Source: SG8-4 sp964598225
GTDB taxonomy: Bacteria > Planctomycetota > Phycisphaerae > Sedimentisphaerales > Anaerobacaceae
Direction: 5' to 3'
DNA length: 64,000 bases
Assembly (NCBI GenBank): GCA_964598225.1
Contig: CAZRBG010000033.1
Location: forward strand, 1-64,000
Shown here: positions 52,576 through 61,694 of the stretch, piece by piece
Numbering within the stretch: position 1 is the first letter of the stretch
Layout: every line of letters starts with the position of its first letter
Notes under the pieces: generated by a model
What the model saw: only the letters and a program-made list of their open reading frames with translations
What the model was told of the DNA's origin: nothing
The model's database searches: none
Program-made: the position numbers and the translations under genes

Positions 52576-55500
52576 TCAATCCTGACGATACTTCAACTCG
52601 ATGTTTTCATGTTGGTCCTCTTCCCTTTTTTCCTCGTACGGGAAATGGTAGCCGGGGTCTTTACCCGGATCGCCGGCATTGTGACACGGCGTGCAAGATC
52701 GCACTCCGGCTTTGTGGAAACCGACAGCCCGAAGCTCAGCGAAAGTGTAGGGCCGCTTGTTCTCCTTTATATCTTCCTGTATTTCCACTGATTTGCTTCC
52801 GGGACCGTGGCACCCCTCGCATGTTACCCCGGCGTTGTCTTCTGCCTGATCCTGAGCTTCGGAGTCGCCTTCAGCGGGAATAATATAGCCGCCGGGCATA
52901 CCATAACCACTCGTATGACAATCGAGGCAAGCAGGATCTTTGGTATAGTCCTTATCGGGGTCGAACTTGAGTTTAGTCTTTTCCTCGCCTCTGACGCCGG
53001 GCTTCAGAACTTCGAAGGTCTGCGCCATCTTCGTTTTTCGCCAGCTATTCCATTGCTTGAAGTGACAGCTTTTACATTTCTTGACGCCGATGTAGGTGGC
53101 GCCTTTGGCCGAGATAATGCTCAAGGCGTCTCTAAACAGCTTTGCAGCCTGGCCCTGTTTACCCTGTGACTGATAAATGAGACCAAGCTCATATCTAATG
53201 CGAGCGGCGTCTTCTTCCTGATTAAGAAGGGCAGTCAGCGCCTGTTCATCTTTTCCGGACGCAGATCCGCCGAAAGCAGCAGAGAGTGAATTCTCGAAGA
53301 AGGGCACAGCCTTTTCTATCTCACCGTTTTCGTAATGGATCAAGCCCAGTTCGTACCCGGCCATGACCGTTGCGTCTTTGTCCTTATTAAGCAACGACTT
53401 GAGTGCGGCCCGGGCCTGGTTCACCTTGCCGCTGCGAGCATCCACCGCGGCCTGGTCCAGTATGTCATACGCATTGCCGGAGGCGTAAACGGCCGCAGCG
53501 GCTGCATCAACAGCAGTTGAGTCCTCGGCCTTCACTGCAGGTTCGATCACTGCCGGTTTTACGGTATCCGGTTCTACAACCCTGGTGTCCGGCACAGCTT
53601 CGACTGCCGCGGGCTTGGTACTTTCCGGTTCAGTAATCCTTGTTTCCGGCATTGTCTCGATTACCATGCGTTTATCGTCACCATAGTCTGCACCTCTCAC
53701 TGTCTGCACAGGACCGACCGAGGCCGGCTTGTCGGTTTTTTGTCGCTCGGTAACAGATTTTACTTCAATCGGCGATGCCGGAACATTGCCTTCGGCCGCG
53801 CCGTCACTTACCACGCGAAACCCTACGAGCAGACCACCTTTAGTGGAGTAGCCGGCGCGGTAAGAGCAGCGCAGATAGCTCGCTCTGTTATCCCACGAGC
53901 CGCCGCGTACGGAACGGGAAATGCCCGATTCAGGCCCGGCGGGATCGACGTCGGAGCTATTGGAATAGTATCCCTTATGGTAGTAGTCGCTGCACCATTC
54001 GAATACATTGCCGTGCATGTCATATATGCCCCAGCGATTTGATTTCTTTTGCCCTGCCGTATGTGCATAATCCTGACGAACCGCGTCGGCATTACCATCA
54101 AACCATGCGTAATCACCGAGAGGAAGGTGACTGTCACCGAAACTGAATTGAGTTGCTGCGCCTGCTCGACAGGCATATTCCCACTGAGCTTCGGTGGGCA
54201 ACCTGTAGGTTTTACCTTCCTTCTGACTGAGTCTCCTGCAAAACTCCACCGCATCATCCCAGCTCACGTATACGGCAGGGTTATCGAAATCCTCCTGAAC
54301 ATACGCTTTGCCCGACCATGGCCTGGCGCTCATTACCGATTCATACTGGCCCTGCGTTACTTCCGTCTGACCTATCCAGAAACCTTTGGATATGCGCACC
54401 GGATGCTGAGGGAATTCGCCCTCGAACAGCCATTGTTTTTCGTCGTATTCGGACGACAATGCTTCAACTGAACTGCCGCTGCCCATCATAAACGAACCGG
54501 CGGGAACATAGACCAGTTTCATGCCGATGGAGTTGGTTACTACATCGCTTGCTTTTGCCGTAAGGGCGAAGCTGGCTGTCACAGCCTTGTCCGAGTCCAT
54601 GACCAGTGTGGCGGGATTTGTGTTGCCGGACAGATCGCCGGACCAGTTCGTAAAACTGTAACCGGTGTTCGGCAGTGCTTCCAGAATCACAGTCTGCCCG
54701 CGATTGTAGTTGGCCCTGCCGGGAGTTTTCCTGACCGAGCCGTCGCCCGCTGCTATCGTCAGCGTGTAGGTCCTGAGGGCAAAGTTGGCGGCCACTGTTG
54801 TGTCCGCTTCCATGACAACCGCTACGGGGTTCGTATTGCCGGACAAATCACCGGACCAATTCTTGAAACTGTACCCAGTATTCGGCGCTGCTTCCAAAAC
54901 CACCGTTTCGCCGTGGTTGTAGCTCATCTTGTCGGGATTCTTCGTGACAGAACCATCTACCGCCGTTGCAATGAGATTGTAGGTTCTGAGGGCGAAGCTT
55001 GCAGTCACGGTTTTGTCGGCTTCCATGACCACGTTAGCAGGATTGGTGTTGCCCGATAGGTTCCCCGACCAGTTGGTGAACCTGTATCCCTTGTTCGGCA
55101 CCGCCTCTAAAGTCACTGTCTCGCCGTAGTCGTACCTGGGCCGATCAGGCCTCCTGGTAATAGAGCCATCTGTTGCGCTTGCAGTCAAGCTATAGGTCAT
55201 CGGAGCGAAGTTGGCGGTCACCGCCTTGTCTGCTTCCATTGTCACTGTGGCGGGATTTGTGCTGCCTGAGACGTCACCCGACCAATTCTTGAAACTATAC
55301 CCGATGTTCGGCACGGCCTTCAGGGTCACCGTCTCGCCATGACTGTAGGCGTCTCGCTCGGGGCTCTTCAAAATAGCGCCGCCAGCCGTATTAACTGTCA
55401 AACTGTGGGTCTTTACAGCAGCTTCGGTGCTTACCGATTCAACCTCGTCCGGCACGACAGCTACACCGGTGTCGGTCTTGCCTTCTTCGCCTTTGCGGGA

Positions 55501-55836
55501 AGAATCGTCCGGAATCTCCAAATTTGTCTCCGCTCTGTGAATCGGAGCAGGTATCGGCTGAACAGGCTGCACTTGCGGCTGGACCGCCGACACGGTTTCG
55601 ATCTGTTCGGCATCGTTCTCGTCGGTTCCGGCGATGCTATTGGGTTCTGACGTTCTTGTATCGTCCGCCACGATCCCCGCTTCAGCTAACGGTTCAATAC
55701 CTGAAGGCTTAGCCAGGTAGATTATAATTGCCGCCGAGCCAAAAACGGCCAGGACTGCAAAAATAATGAATTCCAAATATTTCGGCTCATTTGGAGATCC
55801 TGGCCGTTCAGGCCGGGATTTCGGTTCAGACTTCAC
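52576..55836 (-). CDS. Membrane-anchored chimera: four beta repeats, SUMF1 domain, TPRs and a tetrahaem cytochrome
   Basis: A 1086-residue protein starting at GTG with AGGAG seven bases ahead. One membrane helix lies at residues 20-43, so the rest is probably periplasmic. Four ~71-residue bacterial repeats follow (144-425; each with YSFKNWSGDLSGNTNP-like text). A SUMF1/formylglycine-enzyme fold comes next (NSIGMKLVYVPAGSFMMGS, YRLPTEAQWEYACRAG, RGGSWDNRASYLRCSYRAGY). The catalytic cysteine pair of true FGE is absent. TPR-like helices occupy about 815-925. The last ~155 residues carry four haem motifs, CKSCH, CLDCH, CEGCH and CTPCH, in a cytochrome c554-like arrangement. It ends the cytochrome/flavin operon. 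Confidence 0.85.
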   Translation of the reverse strand: MKSEPKSRPERPGSPNEPKYLEFIIFAVLAVFGSAAIIIYLAKPSGIEPLAEAGIVADDTRTSEPNSIAGTDENDAEQIETVSAVQPQVQPVQPIPAPIHRAETNLEIPDDSSRKGEEGKTDTGVAVVPDEVESVSTEAAVKTHSLTVNTAGGAILKSPERDAYSHGETVTLKAVPNIGYSFKNWSGDVSGSTNPATVTMEADKAVTANFAPMTYSLTASATDGSITRRPDRPRYDYGETVTLEAVPNKGYRFTNWSGNLSGNTNPANVVMEADKTVTASFALRTYNLIATAVDGSVTKNPDKMSYNHGETVVLEAAPNTGYSFKNWSGDLSGNTNPVAVVMEADTTVAANFALRTYTLTIAAGDGSVRKTPGRANYNRGQTVILEALPNTGYSFTNWSGDLSGNTNPATLVMDSDKAVTASFALTAKASDVVTNSIGMKLVYVPAGSFMMGSGSSVEALSSEYDEKQWLFEGEFPQHPVRISKGFWIGQTEVTQGQYESVMSARPWSGKAYVQEDFDNPAVYVSWDDAVEFCRRLSQKEGKTYRLPTEAQWEYACRAGAATQFSFGDSHLPLGDYAWFDGNADAVRQDYAHTAGQKKSNRWGIYDMHGNVFEWCSDYYHKGYYSNSSDVDPAGPESGISRSVRGGSWDNRASYLRCSYRAGYSTKGGLLVGFRVVSDGAAEGNVPASPIEVKSVTERQKTDKPASVGPVQTVRGADYGDDKRMVIETMPETRITEPESTKPAAVEAVPDTRVVEPDTVKPAVIEPAVKAEDSTAVDAAAAAVYASGNAYDILDQAAVDARSGKVNQARAALKSLLNKDKDATVMAGYELGLIHYENGEIEKAVPFFENSLSAAFGGSASGKDEQALTALLNQEEDAARIRYELGLIYQSQGKQGQAAKLFRDALSIISAKGATYIGVKKCKSCHFKQWNSWRKTKMAQTFEVLKPGVRGEEKTKLKFDPDKDYTKDPACLDCHTSGYGMPGGYIIPAEGDSEAQDQAEDNAGVTCEGCHGPGSKSVEIQEDIKENKRPYTFAELRAVGFHKAGVRSCTPCHNAGDPGKDPGYHFPYEEKREEDQHENIELKYRQD
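54562..55407 (-). repeat. Four tandem ~213-bp coding repeats inside the SUMF1-cytochrome gene
   Basis: Repeats of 70-71 codons begin at residues 144, 214, 285 and 356. Each starts with a T-Y-x-L-like strand and ends in VTASFAL or the like. Repeats 2-4 are most alike, suggesting recent tandem duplication. Confidence 0.8.
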
Positions 55837-55896
55837 GGAAACTCTCCTGCACAGTTAAAGTTATTAGTCTGGGATTTTCCACATACACGCTCACGT

Positions 55897-56913
55897 TCAG
55901 TCTTCTCCATAGATCAGTTTCAACGCACGAAAATAGGCCTTCATCGCCTTTTCCGAATCATCGCGTTGCTGGTAAACGCGGCCCAATTCAAAGTAAAGCC
56001 TGTGTAACGCGGCGTCCTGCCGGATGCCCTGCTTCAGGAATTTCTCGGCTTCTTCCAGATTTCCCATCTGGCGGTGAGCCCATCCCAGGGTGAGGTTAAT
56101 TCTGGCTTTGTCCCGAGGATTCTCAACGGGCATATCGCTAACGAGCTCGATGGCCTTTTCAGCCTGTTCGGCGCGACAGAATAACCCTCCCAATTCCAAT
56201 GCCACTTCAGGAAGATTAGGATCGATCTCATGGGCAATTTTGGCCTGTTCAATAGCCGTAGCTAGTCTGCCTTTTGTTGCAAGCGATCTGGCCATCTGCA
56301 GATGACGCTTTGCCCTGGCTGAAATAGTATTGTTATTCACCGTTCGGACGGCCGATCCAACACGGGAGCCGACATCGTAGGGGATTTGCAATATCGGAAA
56401 GAGTTTGGACTTAACAACCTCTATAAAATCATAGGTGTGCCCCGCTTTAACACAGAGCACCTTACCCTTTGAATCGGAAATCAATATTGTGGGCGTGGCA
56501 ATGACGCCGAACTTGCCCCATATGTCGTAACGGTTATCATCCAGGATTTGAACCAGGCAGGGCGCCTCTTTCTGAATGGATGCAGTAAATTCTACATCGT
56601 CAACTTTTTGCATAACAAAGGCGACCTGCAGCGACTTTAACTTTTCCGGCGGAATGGCGGATAACACTGCAAAAATATCGTCCACCGCCTCCCTGGATCG
56701 TTTCTTCTCAGATGACAAGAATGCCAATACAAGGACCTTGCCCCCGGATCGTGTAAAGGAGAATGGTTTGCCTGTCGTATCAACGGCGGAAAATTCCGGT
56801 ATCAAAGCACCCTCAGGAATTCTTCGCGGTGGAGTTGAGGCGCCCCTGCATATCACAGCCGATAATGCAAGCATAATAATTAACGGCAAAACCAGGCTCC
56901 TTTTCTCTTTCAT
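55897..56913 (-). CDS. TlpA-like thioredoxin-fold protein with C-terminal TPRs, no CxxC
   Basis: A 338-residue exported protein (signal SLVLPLIIMLALSAVICRGA). Residues ~45-180 follow a TlpA/AhpC-TSA fold: FSAVDTTGKPFSFTRSGGKV, WGKFGVIATPTILISDSKG (cis-Pro), but the redox position reads FLSSEKKRS, so the CxxC motif is missing. The rest is four TPR-like repeats (ALELGGLFCRAEQAEKAIEL, LTLGWAHRQMGNLEEAEKFL, YFELGRVYQQRDDSEKAMKA). It may be a scaffold or a peroxiredoxin-like relic that serves cytochrome assembly. It lies 60 bases before the chimeric gene and 19 after the multihaem gene. Confidence 0.8.
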   Translation of the reverse strand: MKEKRSLVLPLIIMLALSAVICRGASTPPRRIPEGALIPEFSAVDTTGKPFSFTRSGGKVLVLAFLSSEKKRSREAVDDIFAVLSAIPPEKLKSLQVAFVMQKVDDVEFTASIQKEAPCLVQILDDNRYDIWGKFGVIATPTILISDSKGKVLCVKAGHTYDFIEVVKSKLFPILQIPYDVGSRVGSAVRTVNNNTISARAKRHLQMARSLATKGRLATAIEQAKIAHEIDPNLPEVALELGGLFCRAEQAEKAIELVSDMPVENPRDKARINLTLGWAHRQMGNLEEAEKFLKQGIRQDAALHRLYFELGRVYQQRDDSEKAMKAYFRALKLIYGED

Positions 56914-56932
56914 AGTCGAATTCCTTTCATTC

Positions 56933-58330
56933 CTATCTGGCTGAGGAGATCTGCCTCACACCGCTTCTGTTTCTTAACCTTGGATTGGGCCTTCGTCTTA
57001 AGGGTATGGCTTCATAGTCAACGGCCTTTTCTCTGTCATACGGTTTTGCGAGGTGGCATCCGGGATCACAGGATCCACCTGTATCGGTCTTGGTGAAATT
57101 GATAGGCAGATCCTTCCACCCACCGAAAGGCACGGTCTCGCGTATATGCTTGAGCTGGTTGCTGGCATGTATCTGATGGCAGGCTCGACAGGTTCGACCG
57201 TGCCGCTCTTTGTTGACGTGCAGGAAATGCAGATTCTGGTTGCCGTTACGAAAATCCGTTAAGCCGTCGGCCGTGGGTGTCAGAACCAGAGTTTTTTCAT
57301 GACAGCCAAAACACAAGTCATATTTCGTCTCATCAAAAGAGGCGTAGAACCCCGCCGGATACTCAGCGGCCAATATTCGGAAATGATCGCTTCCGTGCGT
57401 CACATGGCAACCCCCGCAGTCGTTCTCTTTGATGGGTCCATGGAGATATTTTTTGTCCTTGATCTGATCGATAAACGCCGGCAAAACCTCGTTTACGTTT
57501 ACCCCCTGGGGCTTGTCATGACAGGTCATGCAGAGGTTAGTAGGCATACTGGCCAAAAGGGGGCGGACGGTTGAAGCATGGGGTGTGTGACAATTCAGGC
57601 ATCCGCCGGGCTCTGAGACCGCATTGTGCTTATGTTCTGAGGTCTGGGCCATCGTCTGGATTTCCTCGTGACAGGAAAAACACAGCTCCGGAGCCTCGCC
57701 CTTGAGCATCTTCCAATTATCCGCCCCATGCGGATTATGACAGCCAATACAGTTGTCGCGTGTCGGCTCATGAACAAATTCGATTCCTTCCAATTCCTCC
57801 TTGGTAGTGATATGACAAAAAACGCACAACTGGTCAAGCCCCATGATCAGCCGGTTTTCGTAATCGCTTTCGTGTGCGTTGTGACACAAGGTGCATTCGC
57901 CGGACGAAGCAGGTCCGTGGACGTGGATGGTCTGGTAACCGATCTCATGACATTCCGCACACATATCACCAACCGTGCCTGCGACTAACCGAAACTCATT
58001 CTCACTTGAGTGCGTCTCGTGACATTGGCTACACTTGCCTTCATCCAGAGCACTGTGAACGAACTTTTTGGTATGTTCATCGTGACATTGAATACAAATT
58101 CCAGGCTCTTTGTCGGTCAGCTTGTAGGTGTGTTCCTCAATGCTGAGGGTCTCGTGGCAAGCTTCGCAACTGCCTTCGGTTACCGGATCATGTATAATCG
58201 GCTTTGATGTGTGCTCGGCATGACATTCCGCCGTGATGCAGGTTTCCTGCTCGGTTGTCGGCCTTTCCACACAGAGAGCATGAGACGATAAGCAAATGAA
58301 TATAAGTAAAACCCGGGTAATATTTCTCAT
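56933..58330 (-). CDS. Exported multihaem cytochrome c, doubled-CXXCH type
   Basis: A 465-residue protein with a signal peptide (VLLIFICLSSHALCVERP). It has thirteen canonical CXXCH motifs (CEACH, CIQCH, CSQCH, CAECH, CTLCH, CVFCH, CIGCH, CFSCH, CLNCH, CMTCH, CGGCH, CFGCH, CRACH) plus two variants, CITAECH and CDPGCH. The paired spacing and NPHGAD/ETHSSEN loops match doubled-CXXCH/decahaem-like proteins. It should carry electrons across the periplasm. It is immediately followed by the TlpA-TPR gene. Confidence 0.9.
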   Translation of the reverse strand: MRNITRVLLIFICLSSHALCVERPTTEQETCITAECHAEHTSKPIIHDPVTEGSCEACHETLSIEEHTYKLTDKEPGICIQCHDEHTKKFVHSALDEGKCSQCHETHSSENEFRLVAGTVGDMCAECHEIGYQTIHVHGPASSGECTLCHNAHESDYENRLIMGLDQLCVFCHITTKEELEGIEFVHEPTRDNCIGCHNPHGADNWKMLKGEAPELCFSCHEEIQTMAQTSEHKHNAVSEPGGCLNCHTPHASTVRPLLASMPTNLCMTCHDKPQGVNVNEVLPAFIDQIKDKKYLHGPIKENDCGGCHVTHGSDHFRILAAEYPAGFYASFDETKYDLCFGCHEKTLVLTPTADGLTDFRNGNQNLHFLHVNKERHGRTCRACHQIHASNQLKHIRETVPFGGWKDLPINFTKTDTGGSCDPGCHLAKPYDREKAVDYEAIPLRRRPNPRLRNRSGVRQISSAR

Positions 58331-58406
58331 GATTCTACACCAGATAGCACCATAGTTAACTCAGATATTTCCAGCCATCTTTTCATTTAGAAAGTCTGCT
58401 CACTAT

Positions 58407-58434
58407 GTAGCATGGGGCATTTTGCCCATGCTAC
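58407..58434. repeat. Palindromic hairpin GTAGCATGGGGC...GCCCATGCTAC
   Basis: A 28-base near-perfect palindrome abutting the stop codon of the FlxA-like gene at 58435, in the 104-base gap before the cytochrome gene. It could attenuate transcription between the flavin and cytochrome halves of the operon. Confidence 0.75.
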
Positions 58435-59307
58435 TTAGAATTCTTTCGGTAAGAGTTCCAAATCACTACATCGAAACACCGGGCCGTCCTTACAGACGTA
58501 CAGGCTGCCGACATTACAGCGACCACATTTCCCCACGCCGCACTTCATTCTGTTCTCGAGCGTGGTATACGCCGATTCCGGGGAAAATCCCAGCCCCACA
58601 AGGGATTCCAGCACAAATTTGATCATGATCGGCGGACCGCAGAGAACGACCATGGTGTTGTCCGGCTTTGGCTTCATATTATTCAAAACCGTGGGAACAA
58701 AGCCTACTTCACCTTTCCACTCAGGTGTTTCGCCGCCGGGATCAACCGTGTAAAGAGTTTGTACACCTTTCATCTGCTGCCAGGTTTCCAGTCTGTCTTT
58801 GTACACCAGATCGGCTACACTTCGCGCGCCGTACAAAATGGTTATGTCTTCGAACTGTTCTCGCAAATCGAGACAATTTCTGATCAGTGAGTTCAGGGGC
58901 GCCAGTCCGATGCCGCCCGCTACGAACAGTAAGTTCTTTTCTTCCATCTTGTCGATCGGGAACCAGTTGCCGTAGGGGCCTCGAAAGCCGATGATATCGC
59001 CTTCATTACACTCGTGCAGTTGGTTTGTGACCTTGCCGGTGCGTTTGACACTGCATTCGATGTATCCCTTTTCCGTGGGTGAAGAGGCGATACAGAAGGT
59101 CGCCTCGCCTGCTCCGAACACCGAGTAGAGTGCAAACTGCCCCGCGCGAAATTCAAACTCTTCGCCCTGCTGAGCATCGCAGAATTCCAGGCGAAATGTC
59201 TTTGTATCTACTGTCTCCTCTCTGATAGAGACGATCCGCATTTTAGAGGCCACGTAATCCAGCGGTATTAATGTCTGTGTCTGGTTCGCTGAGTTTTCAT
59301 TCGGCAT
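58435..59307 (-). CDS. FAD/NAD(P)-binding subunit, FlxA/HydG-like
   Basis: A 290-residue flavin reductase subunit. FAD-binding barrel FEFRAGQFALYSVFGAGEA and CSVKRTGKVTNQL; NAD domain LLFVAGGIGLAPLNSLIR and MVVLCGPPIMIKFVLESL; C-terminal [2Fe-2S] site CGVGKCGRCNVGSLYVC. It matches FlxA of Flx-Hdr complexes and the gamma subunit of sulfhydrogenases. ATG 59307 is preferred to 59325 since GGAGGAG lies nine bases ahead. Its start overlaps the FlxB-like gene by 11 bases. Confidence 0.88.
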   Translation of the reverse strand: MPNENSANQTQTLIPLDYVASKMRIVSIREETVDTKTFRLEFCDAQQGEEFEFRAGQFALYSVFGAGEATFCIASSPTEKGYIECSVKRTGKVTNQLHECNEGDIIGFRGPYGNWFPIDKMEEKNLLFVAGGIGLAPLNSLIRNCLDLREQFEDITILYGARSVADLVYKDRLETWQQMKGVQTLYTVDPGGETPEWKGEVGFVPTVLNNMKPKPDNTMVVLCGPPIMIKFVLESLVGLGFSPESAYTTLENRMKCGVGKCGRCNVGSLYVCKDGPVFRCSDLELLPKEF

Positions 59308-60367
59308 CGGAAATTTCTCCTCCATTCGCTTTTGTTTCTATGTCCGTCAAAATGCCGACGAGGTTCTGGCCCACACAGCAGGATCTAGCGCACCTGCCGC
59401 AGCCGACGCAGGCGATTTGCTCGAAACGCTCGGGAAAATACTTGAACTTGTGCATCAGCCTTTGGCGACATCGAGAGGCCTGATCCGGTCTGGGATTATG
59501 GCCTGATGCGTGTTTGGTGAACATGGGGTGAGAACAGCAGTCCCAGTTGCGTCGTCGCCGGCCGGTGTGCCAGTTCGCCTCATCGACTATGTCAAAACAG
59601 TGGCAGGTCGGGCAAAGGAAACTGCAGGCCCCGCACCCCAGGCATTTGAGCGATATATCCGTCCAGAAATCGTTCTCGAAATTTTCATCAAGCCATGCTT
59701 TGATCTTTTCGGCACTGAATCTTGCCTTGACCTCCGGTGGAGAAGGCGGCTTGATTCCGGCCGGGGCAGGTTTGACAACGTCGCCCAGGCGCTCGAGGAA
59801 TTGTGCCCCTTTCTCACTGCAGACCTGCATGAGGGCCCGGCCGCCGTCTTCGAGGAAAACGAGCACATCGCTCTGTGCCGTATTGTGCGGCGAACCTCCT
59901 ACGGATGTGCAAAAACATTGCTCCTTTGGCTTGGCGCAGGCGAAGGTGATCAATGTGGTTCGCTTACGCCGGGCACTGTAACGAACATCATCGTAATCCC
60001 AGTGAAATACCCTGTCGAGTGCCTCCAGGGCTGCCACATCGCAAGGTCTGGCGCCGATGACTACAATCTCTCCGGACGCTGCAGTCGGTTCGGATTTTAC
60101 ATCTACGTTACCATCGGTCTGCTTTTCGAATTCCAGCAGTACCTCAGTAACAGGAAAGAAAAAACGCTTAAGTGGAAGTCTGACGTTCGAATAATCCAGC
60201 GCAACTGTTTCGGGCGAATTGACTGCGGCAAGCTCGACTGCGCCGCGATCGATTTCGACCGGCGCGATGACCTCTCCACCTGCGCCTTGCACGATATCCA
60301 CCGCCGACTTCAACCAGCCGGCGGTTGCCTGATACAGTGCTTTCTCGTCCACTTCCACTGACATCAT
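59297..60367 (-). CDS. FlxB/HydB-like iron-sulfur subunit
   Basis: A 356-residue protein resembling sulfhydrogenase beta / AsrA / FlxB: IVVIGARPCDVAALEALDRV is followed by two [4Fe-4S] sites, CLGCGACSFLCPTCHCFD and CVGCGRCARSCCVGQN. It would pass electrons between the FlxA flavin and the other iron-sulfur subunits. The start overlaps the FlxC-like stop by four bases. Confidence 0.87.
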   Translation of the reverse strand: MMSVEVDEKALYQATAGWLKSAVDIVQGAGGEVIAPVEIDRGAVELAAVNSPETVALDYSNVRLPLKRFFFPVTEVLLEFEKQTDGNVDVKSEPTAASGEIVVIGARPCDVAALEALDRVFHWDYDDVRYSARRKRTTLITFACAKPKEQCFCTSVGGSPHNTAQSDVLVFLEDGGRALMQVCSEKGAQFLERLGDVVKPAPAGIKPPSPPEVKARFSAEKIKAWLDENFENDFWTDISLKCLGCGACSFLCPTCHCFDIVDEANWHTGRRRRNWDCCSHPMFTKHASGHNPRPDQASRCRQRLMHKFKYFPERFEQIACVGCGRCARSCCVGQNLVGILTDIETKANGGEISDAE

Positions 60368-61224
60368 AAAATCCCCGTCTCGGGATCATCCACGTTGAAG
60401 GTGGTAAACGGCGCCTTCCGTTCGGATGACAAACCGGATTGAAAATCGTACCATTCTTCCACAAGCTTAGCCATTTTCTGATTGATGGCGCCCAGCGGAA
60501 TATCCATCGGGCACGCTCGTTCACATTCACCGCAGCCGACGCATCGGCCCGTCAAATGAAAAGCCCGCGCCACATTCCAGGCGATGTTGCCGCGTAAGTG
60601 CGCGCTGGTCTCGATCCACTGCGGGATGGTTTTCTCGGTAATGCAGCGTTTGCAATAGCACAGCGGGCACACGTTTCTGCAGGCATAACACCGAATGCAC
60701 TTGCTCAGTTGTTCACTCCAGAATTCCCAGCGCTCTTCCAGAGACTTATCATCGAGTTCGGCAGCATTTTTATAACGCAACTCAGCGTCAATATTGGGCT
60801 GTTCGACTGAGTCGCCAAGAACAACGTCACATCCCTCCGGATTACGCTGTTCACACACGGCACACTTCTGAAACGGAGGATCCCCCTGACCCGTGCAGGG
60901 AACGCCGATCAAAACGATATCCTCGCGCTTGATGACGTGTTCTCGGATAAGCACGTTTATTGCGCGAAGGTCACAACCCTTGACGACAATGCCGATTTTG
61001 CCCATGCCGCGTATAGCGTCTTTGGACAAATACACGGCGAGATTTCCGAAACAGCGGTCATCGTAAATGAGATTTTCGGCCTCTTCCGGCTTGCGCACGA
61101 AAAGCGGAGGCGAAAACGACTCGCCGTTCGAGCCGTAGCCTATGACAACGGCCAGCTTGCCCTCAGACAATAACTCGGCGGCTGTATTGCGGAGAGACTC
61201 TGTTATTGTGGTGTCTGTACTCAC
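60364..61224 (-). CDS. FlxC/FrhB-like iron-sulfur subunit
   Basis: A 286-residue protein. IGIVVKGCDLRAINVLIREH and VLIGVPCTGQGDP are FrhB/FlxC-like; the C-terminal half has two cluster sites, CIRCYACRNVCPLCYCKRC and CVGCGECERACPMDI. The GTG start overlaps the MvhD-like stop. It is placed as in Flx operons (flxA, B, C, D in reversed order here). Confidence 0.85.
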   Translation of the reverse strand: MSTDTTITESLRNTAAELLSEGKLAVVIGYGSNGESFSPPLFVRKPEEAENLIYDDRCFGNLAVYLSKDAIRGMGKIGIVVKGCDLRAINVLIREHVIKREDIVLIGVPCTGQGDPPFQKCAVCEQRNPEGCDVVLGDSVEQPNIDAELRYKNAAELDDKSLEERWEFWSEQLSKCIRCYACRNVCPLCYCKRCITEKTIPQWIETSAHLRGNIAWNVARAFHLTGRCVGCGECERACPMDIPLGAINQKMAKLVEEWYDFQSGLSSERKAPFTTFNVDDPETGIL

Positions 61225-61688
61225 AGGGCTGTCCCTCCGGTCCGAAGCTTCGAGTAGGTTTCAAAGGGTCCGAGGGCTTTCACCTCATCAGTGATCTCCT
61301 TCACCAGCGACGACCACTTGGCCCCCTCTGCGGCAGAGACCCAGGAGATTTTGAAGCGGCGAGGATCGATGCCGAGGAACTTTATCAACTCCCGGAAGGC
61401 GAGAAGTTTCCGCCTGGCGTGATAATTGCCGCTTGTGTAATGACAATCGCCCGGATGGCAGCCCGATACTAAAACGAGATCGGCCCCCTGTTCAAAACTC
61501 TTAATTATAAACATCGGGTCCACTCGGCCGCTGCAGGGCAAACGCACGATCTTGATAGCGGCCGGATACGCAAAACGGCTCATACCGGCCAAGTCTGCCC
61601 CGGCATAGGAGCACCAGTTGCACAGAAAGGCCACAATCCGCGGCTGCCACTGAGATGTATCCGTTGTGTCATCTGTTTTCTGGCTCAT
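61221..61688 (-). CDS. MvhD/FlxD-like hydrogenase iron-sulfur subunit
   Basis: A 155-residue protein with the compact MvhD fold: FLCNWCSYAGADLAGMSRF, VRLPCSGRVDPMFIIKSFEQ, GCHPGDCHYTSGN. Five of the cysteines are the usual [2Fe-2S] ligand candidates. MvhD/FlxD docks on HdrA and passes electrons to its flavin. It is preceded by the HdrA-like gene with six bases between. Confidence 0.93.
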   Translation of the reverse strand: MSQKTDDTTDTSQWQPRIVAFLCNWCSYAGADLAGMSRFAYPAAIKIVRLPCSGRVDPMFIIKSFEQGADLVLVSGCHPGDCHYTSGNYHARRKLLAFRELIKFLGIDPRRFKISWVSAAEGAKWSSLVKEITDEVKALGPFETYSKLRTGGTAL

Positions 61689-61694
61689 ATTACC

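Noticed and set aside
52576..55836. SUMF1 domain as the formylglycine-generating enzyme for the two sulfatases
   Set aside because: The catalytic cysteine pair of FGE is not in the RGGSWDNRASYLRC segment, and the protein is fused to haem motifs; a radical-SAM maturase elsewhere is more plausible.
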